NCBI GenBank assembly: GCA_035249305.1
Contig: DATFGQ010000048.1
Coordinates: 1-64,000, forward strand
Origin: DASUNP01 sp035249305
Lineage (GTDB): Bacteria > Acidobacteriota > Blastocatellia > UBA7656
Direction: 5' to 3'
Length of the DNA: 64,000 nucleotides
Below, piece after piece: positions 55,392 to 63,998 of the stretch. Below the pieces are notes generated by a model. The model saw only the letters and a program-made list of their open reading frames with translations, was not told the DNA's origin and did not search any database. How positions within the stretch are numbered: the first letter of the stretch is position 1; each line of letters opens with the position of its first letter. Made by a program: the position numbers and the translations under genes.

Positions 55392-56978
55392 ATGATTCTT
55401 TCGCTCACCCTTTCGCTAGCCATGCTGCTGTCGCCGCTACAACAGCCTTCGCAGCCTTCACAGCCTCAGTCTCAACCTCAACAGCAAGATCCACAGTCGC
55501 GCCAGCAGTCGAGCGCGCCTAGAGCCGACAGGCCCGCCGAGAGGTCCGCCGAGAGGCCGCCGGTCGTCGAACAGCCGCCCGTCGTTACGAAACAAGAGAT
55601 CAGAGCGGGCGGCAAGGCGCTCAAGTACACGGCGACGACGGGGATGATGCCGCTTAAGAACCAGGCGGGCGAGATCGAGGCGCAAATATTCTTCATCGCC
55701 TACACTCTGGACAACGCTGGCCCCGCGCGCGAGCGGCCGCTGATGTTCTCTTTCAACGGCGGGCCGGGCTCTTCGTCGGTCTGGCTCCACCTGGGCGCGC
55801 TGGGGCCGAAGCGCGTGCGAATGCTCGACGACGGCGCGATGCCCGCCCCTCCCTTTCACCTCGTCGACAACGATCAGACCTGGCTCGACCAGACCGACCT
55901 CGTCTTCATCGATCCCGTGGGCACGGGCTACAGCCGCGCCACAAAGCCTGAAAGCGCGAGCAGGTTTTTCGGCCTGCGCGGCGACATAGAATCGGTGGGC
56001 GAATTCATAAGGCTCTACCTGTCGCGCTACGAGCGGTGGTCGTCGCCGCTTTTCCTCGTAGGCGAAAGCTACGGGACGACGCGAGCGGCGGGCTTGGCGG
56101 GCCATCTGATTGATCGCGGGATCGCATTTAACGGGGTCATTCTCGTCTCGACGATAATGAGTTTTCAGACCGCGAGGTTCGCGCTCGGAAACGACCTGCC
56201 TTACGTGCTCTTTCTGCCGACCTACACGGCGACGGCCTGGTATCACAAGAGACTCCCTTCGGACCTCCAGCAGAATCTTAGAAAGACGCTGGACGAAGTG
56301 GAGCGCTGGGCCGCGACAGATTACATGGTCGCGCTAGGTAAAGGCGACCGGCTCACGGCCGAAGAGCGCCAGGCCGTCATCGATAAGCTCGCGCGCTACA
56401 CGGGGCTGAGCAAGACCTACATAGACAATTCGAATCTGCGAATAGAGATTCAGCGGTTCGACAAAGAGCTTCTTCGCGATCAGAAGCGTACCGTCGGCCG
56501 GCTCGACAGCCGCTTCAAAGGCATAGACGCGCTGGCCGCCTCCGAGCGGCCCGACTTCGACCCGAGCATGGCCGCCATACGCCCGCCCTACACCGCCGCG
56601 TTCAACAGCTACGTGCGCACGGAGTTGGGCTTCAAGTCCGACCTTGAGTACTACATCCTCGGCGGCGGGATCGGGCGGTGGGATTACGGGAGCGACAACG
56701 CATACGCGGACACAAGCGAAGCGCTGCGCAGCGCGTTTGCGAAGAACCCTTACCTCAAAGTGCTGGTCGCGTCCGGGTATTACGATCTGGCGACGCCTTA
56801 CTTTGCCGCCGACTACACGCTGAATCACATGGGGCTCGACCCGACGCTTCGCGCCAACATCAAGAGCACCTTCTACGAGGCGGGCCATATGATGTACATC
56901 GAGAAGAGATCGCTGGCGAAGCTTAAAGAGGACGTCGCGGCTTTCATCCAGTCGGCCGTGCCGAACGGGAAGATATGA
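55392..56978 (+). CDS. S10 family serine carboxypeptidase, exported
   Basis: A 528-residue alpha/beta-hydrolase peptidase of family S10, unusual but known in bacteria. After a signal peptide there is a Gln/Pro/Ser-rich linker (about 17-60), then the oxyanion segment SFNGGPGSSSVW, catalytic Ser226 in VGESYGT, Asp in SGYYDLATPY and His in EAGHMMYIE. AGGAG lies about nine bases before ATG 55392. It should remove C-terminal residues from extracytoplasmic peptides. Its stop overlaps the next gene by four bases. Confidence 0.92.
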   Translation: MILSLTLSLAMLLSPLQQPSQPSQPQSQPQQQDPQSRQQSSAPRADRPAERSAERPPVVEQPPVVTKQEIRAGGKALKYTATTGMMPLKNQAGEIEAQIFFIAYTLDNAGPARERPLMFSFNGGPGSSSVWLHLGALGPKRVRMLDDGAMPAPPFHLVDNDQTWLDQTDLVFIDPVGTGYSRATKPESASRFFGLRGDIESVGEFIRLYLSRYERWSSPLFLVGESYGTTRAAGLAGHLIDRGIAFNGVILVSTIMSFQTARFALGNDLPYVLFLPTYTATAWYHKRLPSDLQQNLRKTLDEVERWAATDYMVALGKGDRLTAEERQAVIDKLARYTGLSKTYIDNSNLRIEIQRFDKELLRDQKRTVGRLDSRFKGIDALAASERPDFDPSMAAIRPPYTAAFNSYVRTELGFKSDLEYYILGGGIGRWDYGSDNAYADTSEALRSAFAKNPYLKVLVASGYYDLATPYFAADYTLNHMGLDPTLRANIKSTFYEAGHMMYIEKRSLAKLKEDVAAFIQSAVPNGKI

Positions 56979-57421
56979 GCGACACAAGAGCCGAGATCGA
57001 AGAGATCGTCAACCGCGAGACGCGCGCCTGGGACACGCAGGATGCGGAGCTGTTGATAACGGTCTTTCACCCCGACATGGTATGGCCCTGGCCTCCAACG
57101 GCGCGGGCGCACGACCCCGCGGACTGGGTGCTTGATTGGGGCAGGTACGACCGCGACCGCTGGAAGGGCGGCTGGCAAAACCTCTTCGACACTCACGCGC
57201 TGGTCCACAACCGGAGGGAGATAAAAAAGATCGTCGTCTCGCGCGAAGGCGACGGTGCGTTTGCCGTCGTCGACATAGATACACTCTGGCGTGACTCTCA
57301 CGGCAACGACAATCACTGGAAAGGGCGCGTCTGCAAGGTCTATACGAAAGTCGGCGACCAGTGGAAACTCATCATGCACACGGGCGTGCTCGATTACTCC
57401 GTCTGTGATATAAAAAGTTAA
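56975..57421 (+). CDS. SnoaL/NTF2-like protein
   Basis: A 148-residue NTF2-fold protein. The N-terminal helix RAEIEEIVNRETRAWDTQDAELL and the later GRVCKVYTKVGDQWKLIMHTGVLDY strand-pair are typical of the SnoaL/DUF4440 group, whose members are enzymes or small-ligand binders. It has a large Trp content and histidines that could line the pocket. It overlaps the S10 gene by four bases and precedes msrB, so it is probably in the same transcript. Substrate unknown. Confidence 0.8.
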   Translation: MSDTRAEIEEIVNRETRAWDTQDAELLITVFHPDMVWPWPPTARAHDPADWVLDWGRYDRDRWKGGWQNLFDTHALVHNRREIKKIVVSREGDGAFAVVDIDTLWRDSHGNDNHWKGRVCKVYTKVGDQWKLIMHTGVLDYSVCDIKS

Positions 57422-57431
57422 GGTGATCATT

Positions 57432-57929
57432 ATGAATCTCAAGCATGCGAAGATCGCGCTTCTGCTCGTCGCCGTGGTCGCTATCTTCATGACGACTTCA
57501 AAGAGTCAGGAGCAAAAGAAAGGGAAGAAGATGACCGACAAAGTAGTTAAGTCCGATGCCGAGTGGCGGGCTCAGCTCACGCCCGAACAGTACGAAGTCA
57601 CCAGAAAGAAGGGGACCGAGCGCGCCTTCACGGGCCAGTATTACGCGACCAAGGACAAAGGCGTTTATCGCTGCGTAGCCTGCGGCAACGAGCTCTTCAG
57701 CTCTGATACGAAATTTGATTCCGGCACCGGCTGGCCCAGCTTCTACGCGCCGATCGACGAAGAGAACGTAGAGACTGAAACCGACACTACATTCGGCATG
57801 AGGCGCACGGAAGTCCTGTGCGCGAAATGCGAGGCGCACCTCGGCCATGTCTTCGACGACGGGCCTAAGCCTACGAACCTGCGTTACTGCATCAACTCCG
57901 CCGCGTTGAAGTTTGAAAAGAAGCAATGA
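57432..57929 (+). CDS. msrB: peptide methionine-R-sulfoxide reductase MsrB, membrane-anchored
   Basis: A 165-residue MsrB that repairs R-methionine sulfoxide. Zinc is held by two CxxC pairs (81/84 and 130/133), and the catalytic Cys153 sits in RYCINSAAL. The N-terminus has a hydrophobic segment (IALLLVAVVAIFMTT), so it should act outside the cytosol or be anchored to the inner membrane. ATG 57432 is preferred to GTG 57423 because AAGGTG lies six bases upstream. It uses Cys rather than Sec at the active site, unlike the two selenoproteins of this window. Confidence 0.93.
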   Translation: MNLKHAKIALLLVAVVAIFMTTSKSQEQKKGKKMTDKVVKSDAEWRAQLTPEQYEVTRKKGTERAFTGQYYATKDKGVYRCVACGNELFSSDTKFDSGTGWPSFYAPIDEENVETETDTTFGMRRTEVLCAKCEAHLGHVFDDGPKPTNLRYCINSAALKFEKKQ

Positions 57930-59119
57930 GAAGATTGCTTGCCGTCGCCTTTTTGATTCCTCTCTTCGTGTGCGGCGCGACCCCTGCCGCCGGCCCCGCC
58001 TTGAAACTGACGCCGCGCCGCATCGCGCTCGCCAACGGAAAGCAGTTCAGCCTCAACCTGCCCGAAGGCTTCGACATAAGAGTCGCGCAGGAGGGTTTGA
58101 GGCGCGTCCGCTTCATGGCGCTGAGCCCTGATAATCGAATCTTCGTAACGGACATGTACAACCGCGCGGACAACAAGAGGGGCGCGGTCTACATACTCAG
58201 CGAATTCGACAAGAGGAGCGGGCGGTTCGCGAAGCGTGTGACATACATGACAGGGCTGCGCAACCCGAACAGCATCGCTTTTCACACGGACACAGACGGC
58301 AAGGACTGGTTCTATCTCGCGCTGACCGATCGCCTGTTGCGCTACAGGTACACGCGCGGGGAAGAGAAGCCTTCAAGCGCGCCCGAAGTGCTTGCGACCT
58401 ATCCCGATTACGGCCTCGATTACAAATACGGCGGCTGGCACCTGACCCGGACGATAGTCGTAGGCGCGAACCAGAAGCTATACGTTTCGGTCGGGAGCAG
58501 TTGTAACACCTGCGAAGAGAAAGAAGAGATAAGAGCGACCGTAACGCAGATGGAACTCGACGGCGAGAAACAGAGGATCATCGCCAGGGGCGTGAGGAAC
58601 GCAGTCGGTTTGAAATGGGCCATGGGCGAGCTGTTCGCTACGAACATGGGCGCGGACCACCTGGGCGACGACCGGCCGGAAGACACGCTTTATATCATTG
58701 ATGAAGGCCGGAATTACGGCTGGCCTTATTGCTATCAATCTCGCGCGCGAATACTTGCAGACCCGCGATTCTCTTCGTCACAAAAGAAGCTGAACTGCAA
58801 AGAGGTGCCTGCGGCCTACGCCGCTTTCAGCGCGCACAGCTCGCCGCTCGGATTGGAATACTTCGACGACGCGGACGCCACGCCCCCGCTCAAGGATCAT
58901 TTTCTAGTCGCGCTCCATGGCTCTTCGAAGCTCAGCCTGAATCACGGGTACCGCGTGACGAGAGTGGCAAAGGGAGGCGCGACGGATGACTTCATCACGG
59001 GCTTTCTTCAAGGTAGGACGATCAACGGCAGGCCCGCCGACGTTCTGCAATATGGGAAAGACGCCTTCCTGCTGACGGACGACCACGCGGGTGTTATTTA
59101 TTACGTCTTTAAGAACTGA
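57926..59119 (+). CDS. sorbosone dehydrogenase / PQQ-type beta-propeller protein
   Basis: A 397-residue exported protein with a signal peptide (MRRLLAVAFLIPLFVCG) and a six-bladed propeller of the glucose/sorbosone dehydrogenase family. Blades are marked by RRVRFMALSPDNRIFVTDM, GLRNPNSIAFH, RGVRNAVGLKW and GSSKLSLNHGYRVTRV. Such proteins often use PQQ to oxidise sugars, though many members lack proven activity. A pair of cysteines (SSCNTCEEKE) near residue 192 is noteworthy. It overlaps msrB by four bases and converges with the amidohydrolase gene, with an 11-base overlap of the 3' ends. Confidence 0.85.
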   Translation: MRRLLAVAFLIPLFVCGATPAAGPALKLTPRRIALANGKQFSLNLPEGFDIRVAQEGLRRVRFMALSPDNRIFVTDMYNRADNKRGAVYILSEFDKRSGRFAKRVTYMTGLRNPNSIAFHTDTDGKDWFYLALTDRLLRYRYTRGEEKPSSAPEVLATYPDYGLDYKYGGWHLTRTIVVGANQKLYVSVGSSCNTCEEKEEIRATVTQMELDGEKQRIIARGVRNAVGLKWAMGELFATNMGADHLGDDRPEDTLYIIDEGRNYGWPYCYQSRARILADPRFSSSQKKLNCKEVPAAYAAFSAHSSPLGLEYFDDADATPPLKDHFLVALHGSSKLSLNHGYRVTRVAKGGATDDFITGFLQGRTINGRPADVLQYGKDAFLLTDDHAGVIYYVFKN

Positions 59120-60446
59120 GGCTTGAGCTTACTGCCCGGAACTGTTCTTCGGCCGTCGTTATCACCTCTTGCTCGTTTAAGGTCGTCAACCAGCCATCGC
59201 GCATAACGATGCGGCCATCGATGATAACCGTCTCGACATCGCTGGCCGTCGCGGCGTAGACGACCGTCGAGACGGGGTCGGGGCGCGGGGTCGTGTGTGC
59301 GCGTCCCGCGTTGATGAGGATCAAGTCGGCGAGTTTCCCCGTCTCGACGCTCCCGAGCTCGTCGCCCAAACCGAGCGCGCGCGCGCCCTCGACGGTCGCC
59401 ATCCTCAACACGTCGAGCGCGGGCAGCGCCTGCGGGCCGAGCCTCGCCTTCTGTATCAGCGCGGCCGTGCGCATCTCCGTAAACATGTCCAGCCGGTTAT
59501 TGCACGGCGCTCCGTCGGCCCCGAGCGAAACCGACACGCCGCGCTCGATCATCTCGGGGACGGGCGAGACTCCCGAGCCTAGCTTGAGGTTTGAAGAAGG
59601 GCAGTGCGCGACCCGCGTTTCGGTCCGCGCGAGCAGATCGATCTCGTCGTCGTTGAGCCAGACGCAGTGGGCCAGCAATACGTGCGGCCCGGCTATGCCG
59701 AGTTCGTTAAGGTATTCAACGTTACGACGCCCGGTCTCGCTTTCGACAAGGGCGATCTCGTCGCGGTTCTCCGAAGCGTGCGTGTGGACCATTACATTCA
59801 TCTCGCGCGCGAGCCGGGCCACGCGTTCCAGCAGCTCGCGCGTGCAGCTCACGGCGAAGCGCGGGGCGAAACAGGCCCTGATCCTCCCCTGCGCTCTGTT
59901 ATGCCACGCCTCGATCAGCGCCACGGATTCGCCGATCGAGCTTTCGGCCTTCTCTCTGAGCGCGGCGGGAACGTCGTCGCCCTTGTCCATCATGCATTTG
60001 CCGACCGTCGCGCGAAAGCCCGCCTCTTCGACCGCTTCAAAGACCGCTTCGGTGTGGCGAACTGTCTCCATAGTCAGCGCGCAGGTGGTCCCGCCGCGGA
60101 TCATCTCACTCAGTCCGAGCCGGGCCGATGCCGAAATCGATTCGCGCGTGTGCGCGGCTTCCATAGGCCAGATGCGTTTCTTGAGCCAGTCGATCAAAGC
60201 CAGGTCGTCGGCCGCGCCGCGAAACAGAGTTTGACAGAGGTGGATGTGAGTTTGAACGAAGCCCGGCAGCAGAAAGCGCCCCCGCCCTTCGATCGTATCA
60301 ACGCCGCGCGCCGCCAGCGAGCCTCCTACCGCGGCGATGCGATTCTGCTCGATCAGAACGTCTCCCTCGAATACTCTGTTCATTCGGTCGAGCGTTATGA
60401 CGGTCGCGCCTTTTATGAGCAGTGAGTCTGTCATACTTTGCGGCAT
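59109..60446 (-). CDS. amidohydrolase, MTA/SAH/5'-deoxyadenosine deaminase-like
   Basis: A 445-residue TIM-barrel amidohydrolase with metal ligands His67 and His69 in VQTHIHLCQTLF, the HTHASEN and LLAHCVWL motifs, and the aspartate of LGADGAPCNN. The run GAADDLALIDWLKKRIWPMEAAH resembles deaminases of S-adenosylhomocysteine, methylthioadenosine or 5'-deoxyadenosine; guanine and 8-oxoguanine deaminases are the alternatives. Either purine use would fit the nearby xanthine-dehydrogenase-like gene. ATG 60446 or 60434 could be the start; neither has a strong ribosome site. Confidence 0.85.
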   Translation of the reverse strand: MPQSMTDSLLIKGATVITLDRMNRVFEGDVLIEQNRIAAVGGSLAARGVDTIEGRGRFLLPGFVQTHIHLCQTLFRGAADDLALIDWLKKRIWPMEAAHTRESISASARLGLSEMIRGGTTCALTMETVRHTEAVFEAVEEAGFRATVGKCMMDKGDDVPAALREKAESSIGESVALIEAWHNRAQGRIRACFAPRFAVSCTRELLERVARLAREMNVMVHTHASENRDEIALVESETGRRNVEYLNELGIAGPHVLLAHCVWLNDDEIDLLARTETRVAHCPSSNLKLGSGVSPVPEMIERGVSVSLGADGAPCNNRLDMFTEMRTAALIQKARLGPQALPALDVLRMATVEGARALGLGDELGSVETGKLADLILINAGRAHTTPRPDPVSTVVYAATASDVETVIIDGRIVMRDGWLTTLNEQEVITTAEEQFRAVSSSLSS

Positions 60447-60520
60447 TCGATATTAATGGAACGCGCACAACATTACTATAGCTAATTGCAATTGAATGCG
60501 GCCGGGATAATCAGCGCCTC

Positions 60521-60611
60521 CTTCGGAGTGCGGTGACTTGTCACCGCTTTCGAGTTAGCCATCGCCGTTTCACCTAACACAAAAGCTGCGACAAGTCGCA
60601 GCACTCCGAAA
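60521..60611. repeat. imperfect inverted repeat with ACAAGTCGC core
   Basis: The left arm CTTCGGAGTGCGGTGACTTG... (60521-60550) is mirrored by ...CAAGTCGCAGCACTCCGAAAG (60582-60611). A related single arm, GACAAGTCGCCGCACTCCGG, lies at about 51381-51400. This is a second family of mobile-looking palindromes besides the clustered ones. Confidence 0.6.
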
Positions 60612-60650
60612 GAGCGGTCACATACGATGCGAGGGAGTGACGGGCGGGTA

Positions 60651-61850
60651 TTACATCGGCCATTTATTGTTGATGAACTGCACGCACAGGCGCTCGTGGC
60701 CATCGCGGTCGACGTAGTGATTGCGCACCAGGGCGAGGCTGTCGAAAGTGCGGTCTGCGTTAGTTACCTTCACAAGGTCGAATTCCGGCGGGGAGGATTT
60801 GACGCGGATGCGCGCGCCGCCTCTGCTTATGTTCTCGGTCACGGCGACGGTTCGTCCGAGCGGCTTCATCGACTCGTTAAGGAACTCGACGACCACGGAC
60901 TCCTCGCGCCCCTCGCGCGGCTCCATACGCCGGTCGGGCCCCGCCCACTTCTGAGTGCGGAACAGAGCCCATGGTTTGTAAAGGTAACCGGCGGGCGGGT
61001 TCTTGCCGATGAACTCAAGCCCGACGATTCTCATCTCGTCTTTCGGAAGCTCGACGCGCCGCACGATCGCATACATGTTGTAACCCGGCTCGGAGAATCC
61101 ATGGCTGCGCAGTTTCAGCGGCAGCGGCAGCGTCACGTGAAGCACCGCGCCGTGACGCACTCGCTTTCGCATCTTGACCGCGACCCCTATCCGGCTCACG
61201 TCGACGGTCTTTGCCACCTCTTGCCATTTGCCGCCCGTGCCGTCGTAGCCCGCCGTCAGGACAGGGACCGTGAGGTTGAACCTGTCGCACCTGCGGCGGT
61301 TGCCCACCTTCTCGTCGGTCGCCAGTTTCGTGAAGACGGGACGCTGGAAGGGGATGACGTTGATCTCAACCGCCTTCTGGGCGGCGGGCTGAACCTGCTG
61401 CTGTTCGGCCTGCGTCTCCGTGGAGGCGCAATGCTCCTCTGCGGCGGCGGTTTCACTCTCGCCATCAGGCTTAGTCAATACGAGCCTGCCCGGACTGAGC
61501 GCCGGGCGGCGGAGACTTTCGTCGTATTCGAGCCTCTTGTGTGGCGTCGTGAGCACGAACATGGCCTGCGACACCTTCCCGAATATGAGATCGATTCTCG
61601 CGAGCATGTCGTCCGGCACTGCGGCGCGCACTTTGTAGTACGAAGGGTGTAGCAGCTTAACCGTGTGGTGGTAAGCGAGAATGATCTGTTCGTTCGTGGC
61701 CGACCGCTCCAGCCCCAGCGTCTGGTAGTGCGTCTTAGACCGCTCGACGCGTTCGAGCAGCGGCTCTATCTCAAGGTAGTACGCGCTAATCAGCTTCCCG
61801 GTGTTGACCCGGTTCATCGCCCGTTGAATCAGCAAGCCGGAAGTTTTCAC
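60651..61850 (-). CDS. J-domain-like protein with two PilZ domains
   Basis: A 399-residue soluble protein. Residues 41-110 match a DnaJ J-domain (HYQTLGLERSATNEQIILAYHH), but the HPD triad that activates DnaK is HPS at 68-70. A Gln/Glu linker follows. Two PilZ-like domains come next: the first at about 185-285 with RRRCDR and DVSRIG, the second at about 307-395 with RRMEPRE and NISRGG. Both carry the arginine box and D/NxSxxG motif that bind c-di-GMP. The protein probably senses c-di-GMP and binds a partner through the degenerate J-domain. A strong promoter lies upstream. Confidence 0.82.
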   Translation of the reverse strand: MKTSGLLIQRAMNRVNTGKLISAYYLEIEPLLERVERSKTHYQTLGLERSATNEQIILAYHHTVKLLHPSYYKVRAAVPDDMLARIDLIFGKVSQAMFVLTTPHKRLEYDESLRRPALSPGRLVLTKPDGESETAAAEEHCASTETQAEQQQVQPAAQKAVEINVIPFQRPVFTKLATDEKVGNRRRCDRFNLTVPVLTAGYDGTGGKWQEVAKTVDVSRIGVAVKMRKRVRHGAVLHVTLPLPLKLRSHGFSEPGYNMYAIVRRVELPKDEMRIVGLEFIGKNPPAGYLYKPWALFRTQKWAGPDRRMEPREGREESVVVEFLNESMKPLGRTVAVTENISRGGARIRVKSSPPEFDLVKVTNADRTFDSLALVRNHYVDRDGHERLCVQFINNKWPM

Positions 61851-61924
61851 GCGCTGCCTCGCTAAACGAAACTAAGAGTTGGGTTCTTCTCCGGGGGTAG
61901 AAGCGGCTCAATCAGTGGATGGAT

Positions 61925-61954
61925 ACATTATGTAGAACTTAATTTAACTGTCAA
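61925..61954 (-). promoter_or_regulatory. sigma-70 promoter for the J-domain/PilZ gene
   Basis: On the reverse strand TTGACA (61954-61949) and TAATGT (61930-61925) with an 18-base spacer lie about 75 bases ahead of the ATG at 61850. The rest of 61955-62090 shows no gene. Confidence 0.7.
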
Positions 61955-62094
61955 CTCTTGTTTTTATCATGCGCAAGCGGCGCGTCTCACCCGCGCGGGT
62001 GACGCCTCCGCAGGTTTTATGTGAATAGTGTTCGAGTGGTATAAGAATTTTTCTAAGAAGCTCTGTAAAAAGCTAGATAATAGCCTGATATTGA

Positions 62095-62375
62095 GAGCCC
62101 AGAAGAGGCGATCATTCAATAGCCAGGGGCACCGCTCTGTGTCCATGAGCCCCGAAGGGGCGACAATTCAATAGCCAGGGGCATCGCCCCTGGAAAAGGG
62201 TTGTCATAAACCACAAGCCCTGAAAGGGCGCGATAAACATATCGCCCTTTCAGGGCTTCGTCTCGTATGACGCATGACCCGGCGCGCTGCGCCGGGCTAT
62301 TGAATCGTCGCCCCTTTGGGGCTTACGGCTATTGAATTACGCCTCTTCGAGGCTTCCTGTTGAATAACGCGCCTC
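62095..62375. repeat. cluster of short GC-rich palindromes (cluster D)
   Basis: Units seen: AGCCCCGAAGGGGCG, CCAGGGGCATCGCCCCTGG, AGCCCTGAAAGGGCG, CGCCCTTTCAGGGCT, CCCGGCGCGCTGCGCCGGG, CGCCCCTTTGGGGCT and CGCCTCTTCGAGGCT, with ATTCAATAGCC links. It occupies the remainder of the 549-base gap 61851-62399 downstream of the truncated hydroxylase gene. Confidence 0.8.
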
Positions 62376-62399
62376 CGGGCCGGGTACTTGAAGACTAAG

Positions 62400-63998
62400 T
62401 TATTGCCTAACGCCTCGAATGTGTCGCGCGGCGGGGGAGTCTTTCATCGGCAAGGTGAATCGACGCACGCCGTCAAAGCGATAAAGCGCGTTCGCAACCG
62501 CCGGGGCCGTCGGCACCAGCCCGATCTCGCCCACCCCCTTCGCCCCGTATGGGCCATCGGGATGCTCGTCCTCCACCAGGATCAACTCGACCTCGGGCAT
62601 GTGGCGCGCGCGAAGCAACCCTTGAGAGTTCATCGTCATGGTCTCCGGCACGCCGCCCCGGACTCTGAACTCTTCCGTGAGCGCGTAGCCGAGCCCCATA
62701 TGAACGGAGCCTTCGAGCTGCCCTTCGAGAAGCGTAGGATTCATGACTTTGCCTACGTCGTGCGCGGCTATGACTTTGCTGACGCGCCCTTCGTCGTCGA
62801 GAATCACAACCTGCGTGGCGAACCCGTAGGCGAAATGTGTCTTCGGCCTGGCGGTCTTGTTCTCAAGCGACACCGTGTCGTCGATCAGCACTTCGCCGTA
62901 GTAGGTCCGGCCCGCCAGGTCGCGAAGCGTCATCCCCCGGTCTAAGTCAGCTTTGAGCTTTCTCGCGGCTTCCTGCGCCGAGCGGCAGCCCAGGAAAGTC
63001 GCGCGCGACGCGGTCGTCTGGCCGCAGTCCAGGTCGAACTTCGTGTCGGCGCTGACGTGGTTGAACATGCGGGGAGGAAGGCCCGTCTCCTCGCAGACCG
63101 TCTGCACAAGTATCGTGAAGAGCCCCTGGCCCATCTCCGTGAAGCCCGTGTAGATCGCCGCGGTCCCGTCGTCGTGGACTTCAATCATGCACTTGCCGTA
63201 TTCGGGCAACCCGTTTCCTATGCCGACGTTCTTGATGCCGCACGCGATTCCCGCGTACTTCGCATTGCGGTACGACTCTTTAACCGCCTCCAAAGTCTTT
63301 TTCAAGCCGACGCTCGCTTCAAGCACCTGGCCCGTGCAGAACCTGTCGCCTACGTCGAGCGCGTTACGGTAACGAATCTCCCAGCCGTCTATGCCGACTT
63401 TTTCGGCCAGTATGTCGAGCAGCGATTCGATGGCGAATGCCGCCTGATTGGCCCCGAACCCGCGCATAGCGCCGCACGGGGGGTTGTTCGTGTAGACGGA
63501 AAGTGATTCGACTTTCACGTTGTCGACTTTGTAAGGCCCAGTACAGTGGCCCGCGGCGCGCTCCAGCACTTTCGTGCCGACCGAAGCGTACGCGCCCTTG
63601 TCGCCGACCATGAAAGCTTTGACCGCGGTCAGCCGCCCTTCGTCGTCGCAGCCGACCGTGTAGCTCATCCTTATCGGGTGGCGCTTCGGGTGAAGCCTCA
63701 GACTCTCCTCACGGCTCAGGGTCAGCTTCACGGGCTTTCCGGCGACCCTGGCGAGCAGCGCTGTCTGAGCCTGTATGCTCATATCCTCTTTGCCGCCGAA
63801 CGCGCCGCCATTCGATACGAGCGTCACGAACACGTCCGCCTCTTTCATCCCTAAGAATGAGGCTATCTGCCGCCGGTCGTCGAACACGCCCTGGCCCTGC
63901 GTGTAGACTCGCAAGCCTTTGCCTTCGGGCAGGGCTATGCAGGATTCCGGCTCCAGGAAGAGGTGCTCGATGAACTGGGTCTGGAATGTATGTGACAC
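62400..63998 (-). CDS. xanthine dehydrogenase-like molybdenum subunit, truncated by window edge
   Basis: The last 532 or so codons of a large molybdopterin subunit; its N-terminal part lies beyond position 64000. Markers are GGAFGGKEDMSIQAQTALLA, LSREESLRLHPKRHPIRM, AMRGFGANQAAFAIESLLDILAEKVG cut short here, CGQTTASRATFLGCRSA and GPYGAKGVGEIGLVP. The KEDMS and LHPKRHP forms, and GIACGIKNVG, recall the selenium-dependent xanthine dehydrogenase group rather than CoxL; the enzyme would oxidise purines. It differs clearly from the large subunit at 49-51 kb. Whether labile selenium is present cannot be seen. Confidence 0.85.
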   Translation of the reverse strand: MSHTFQTQFIEHLFLEPESCIALPEGKGLRVYTQGQGVFDDRRQIASFLGMKEADVFVTLVSNGGAFGGKEDMSIQAQTALLARVAGKPVKLTLSREESLRLHPKRHPIRMSYTVGCDDEGRLTAVKAFMVGDKGAYASVGTKVLERAAGHCTGPYKVDNVKVESLSVYTNNPPCGAMRGFGANQAAFAIESLLDILAEKVGIDGWEIRYRNALDVGDRFCTGQVLEASVGLKKTLEAVKESYRNAKYAGIACGIKNVGIGNGLPEYGKCMIEVHDDGTAAIYTGFTEMGQGLFTILVQTVCEETGLPPRMFNHVSADTKFDLDCGQTTASRATFLGCRSAQEAARKLKADLDRGMTLRDLAGRTYYGEVLIDDTVSLENKTARPKTHFAYGFATQVVILDDEGRVSKVIAAHDVGKVMNPTLLEGQLEGSVHMGLGYALTEEFRVRGGVPETMTMNSQGLLRARHMPEVELILVEDEHPDGPYGAKGVGEIGLVPTAPAVANALYRFDGVRRFTLPMKDSPAARHIRGVRQ

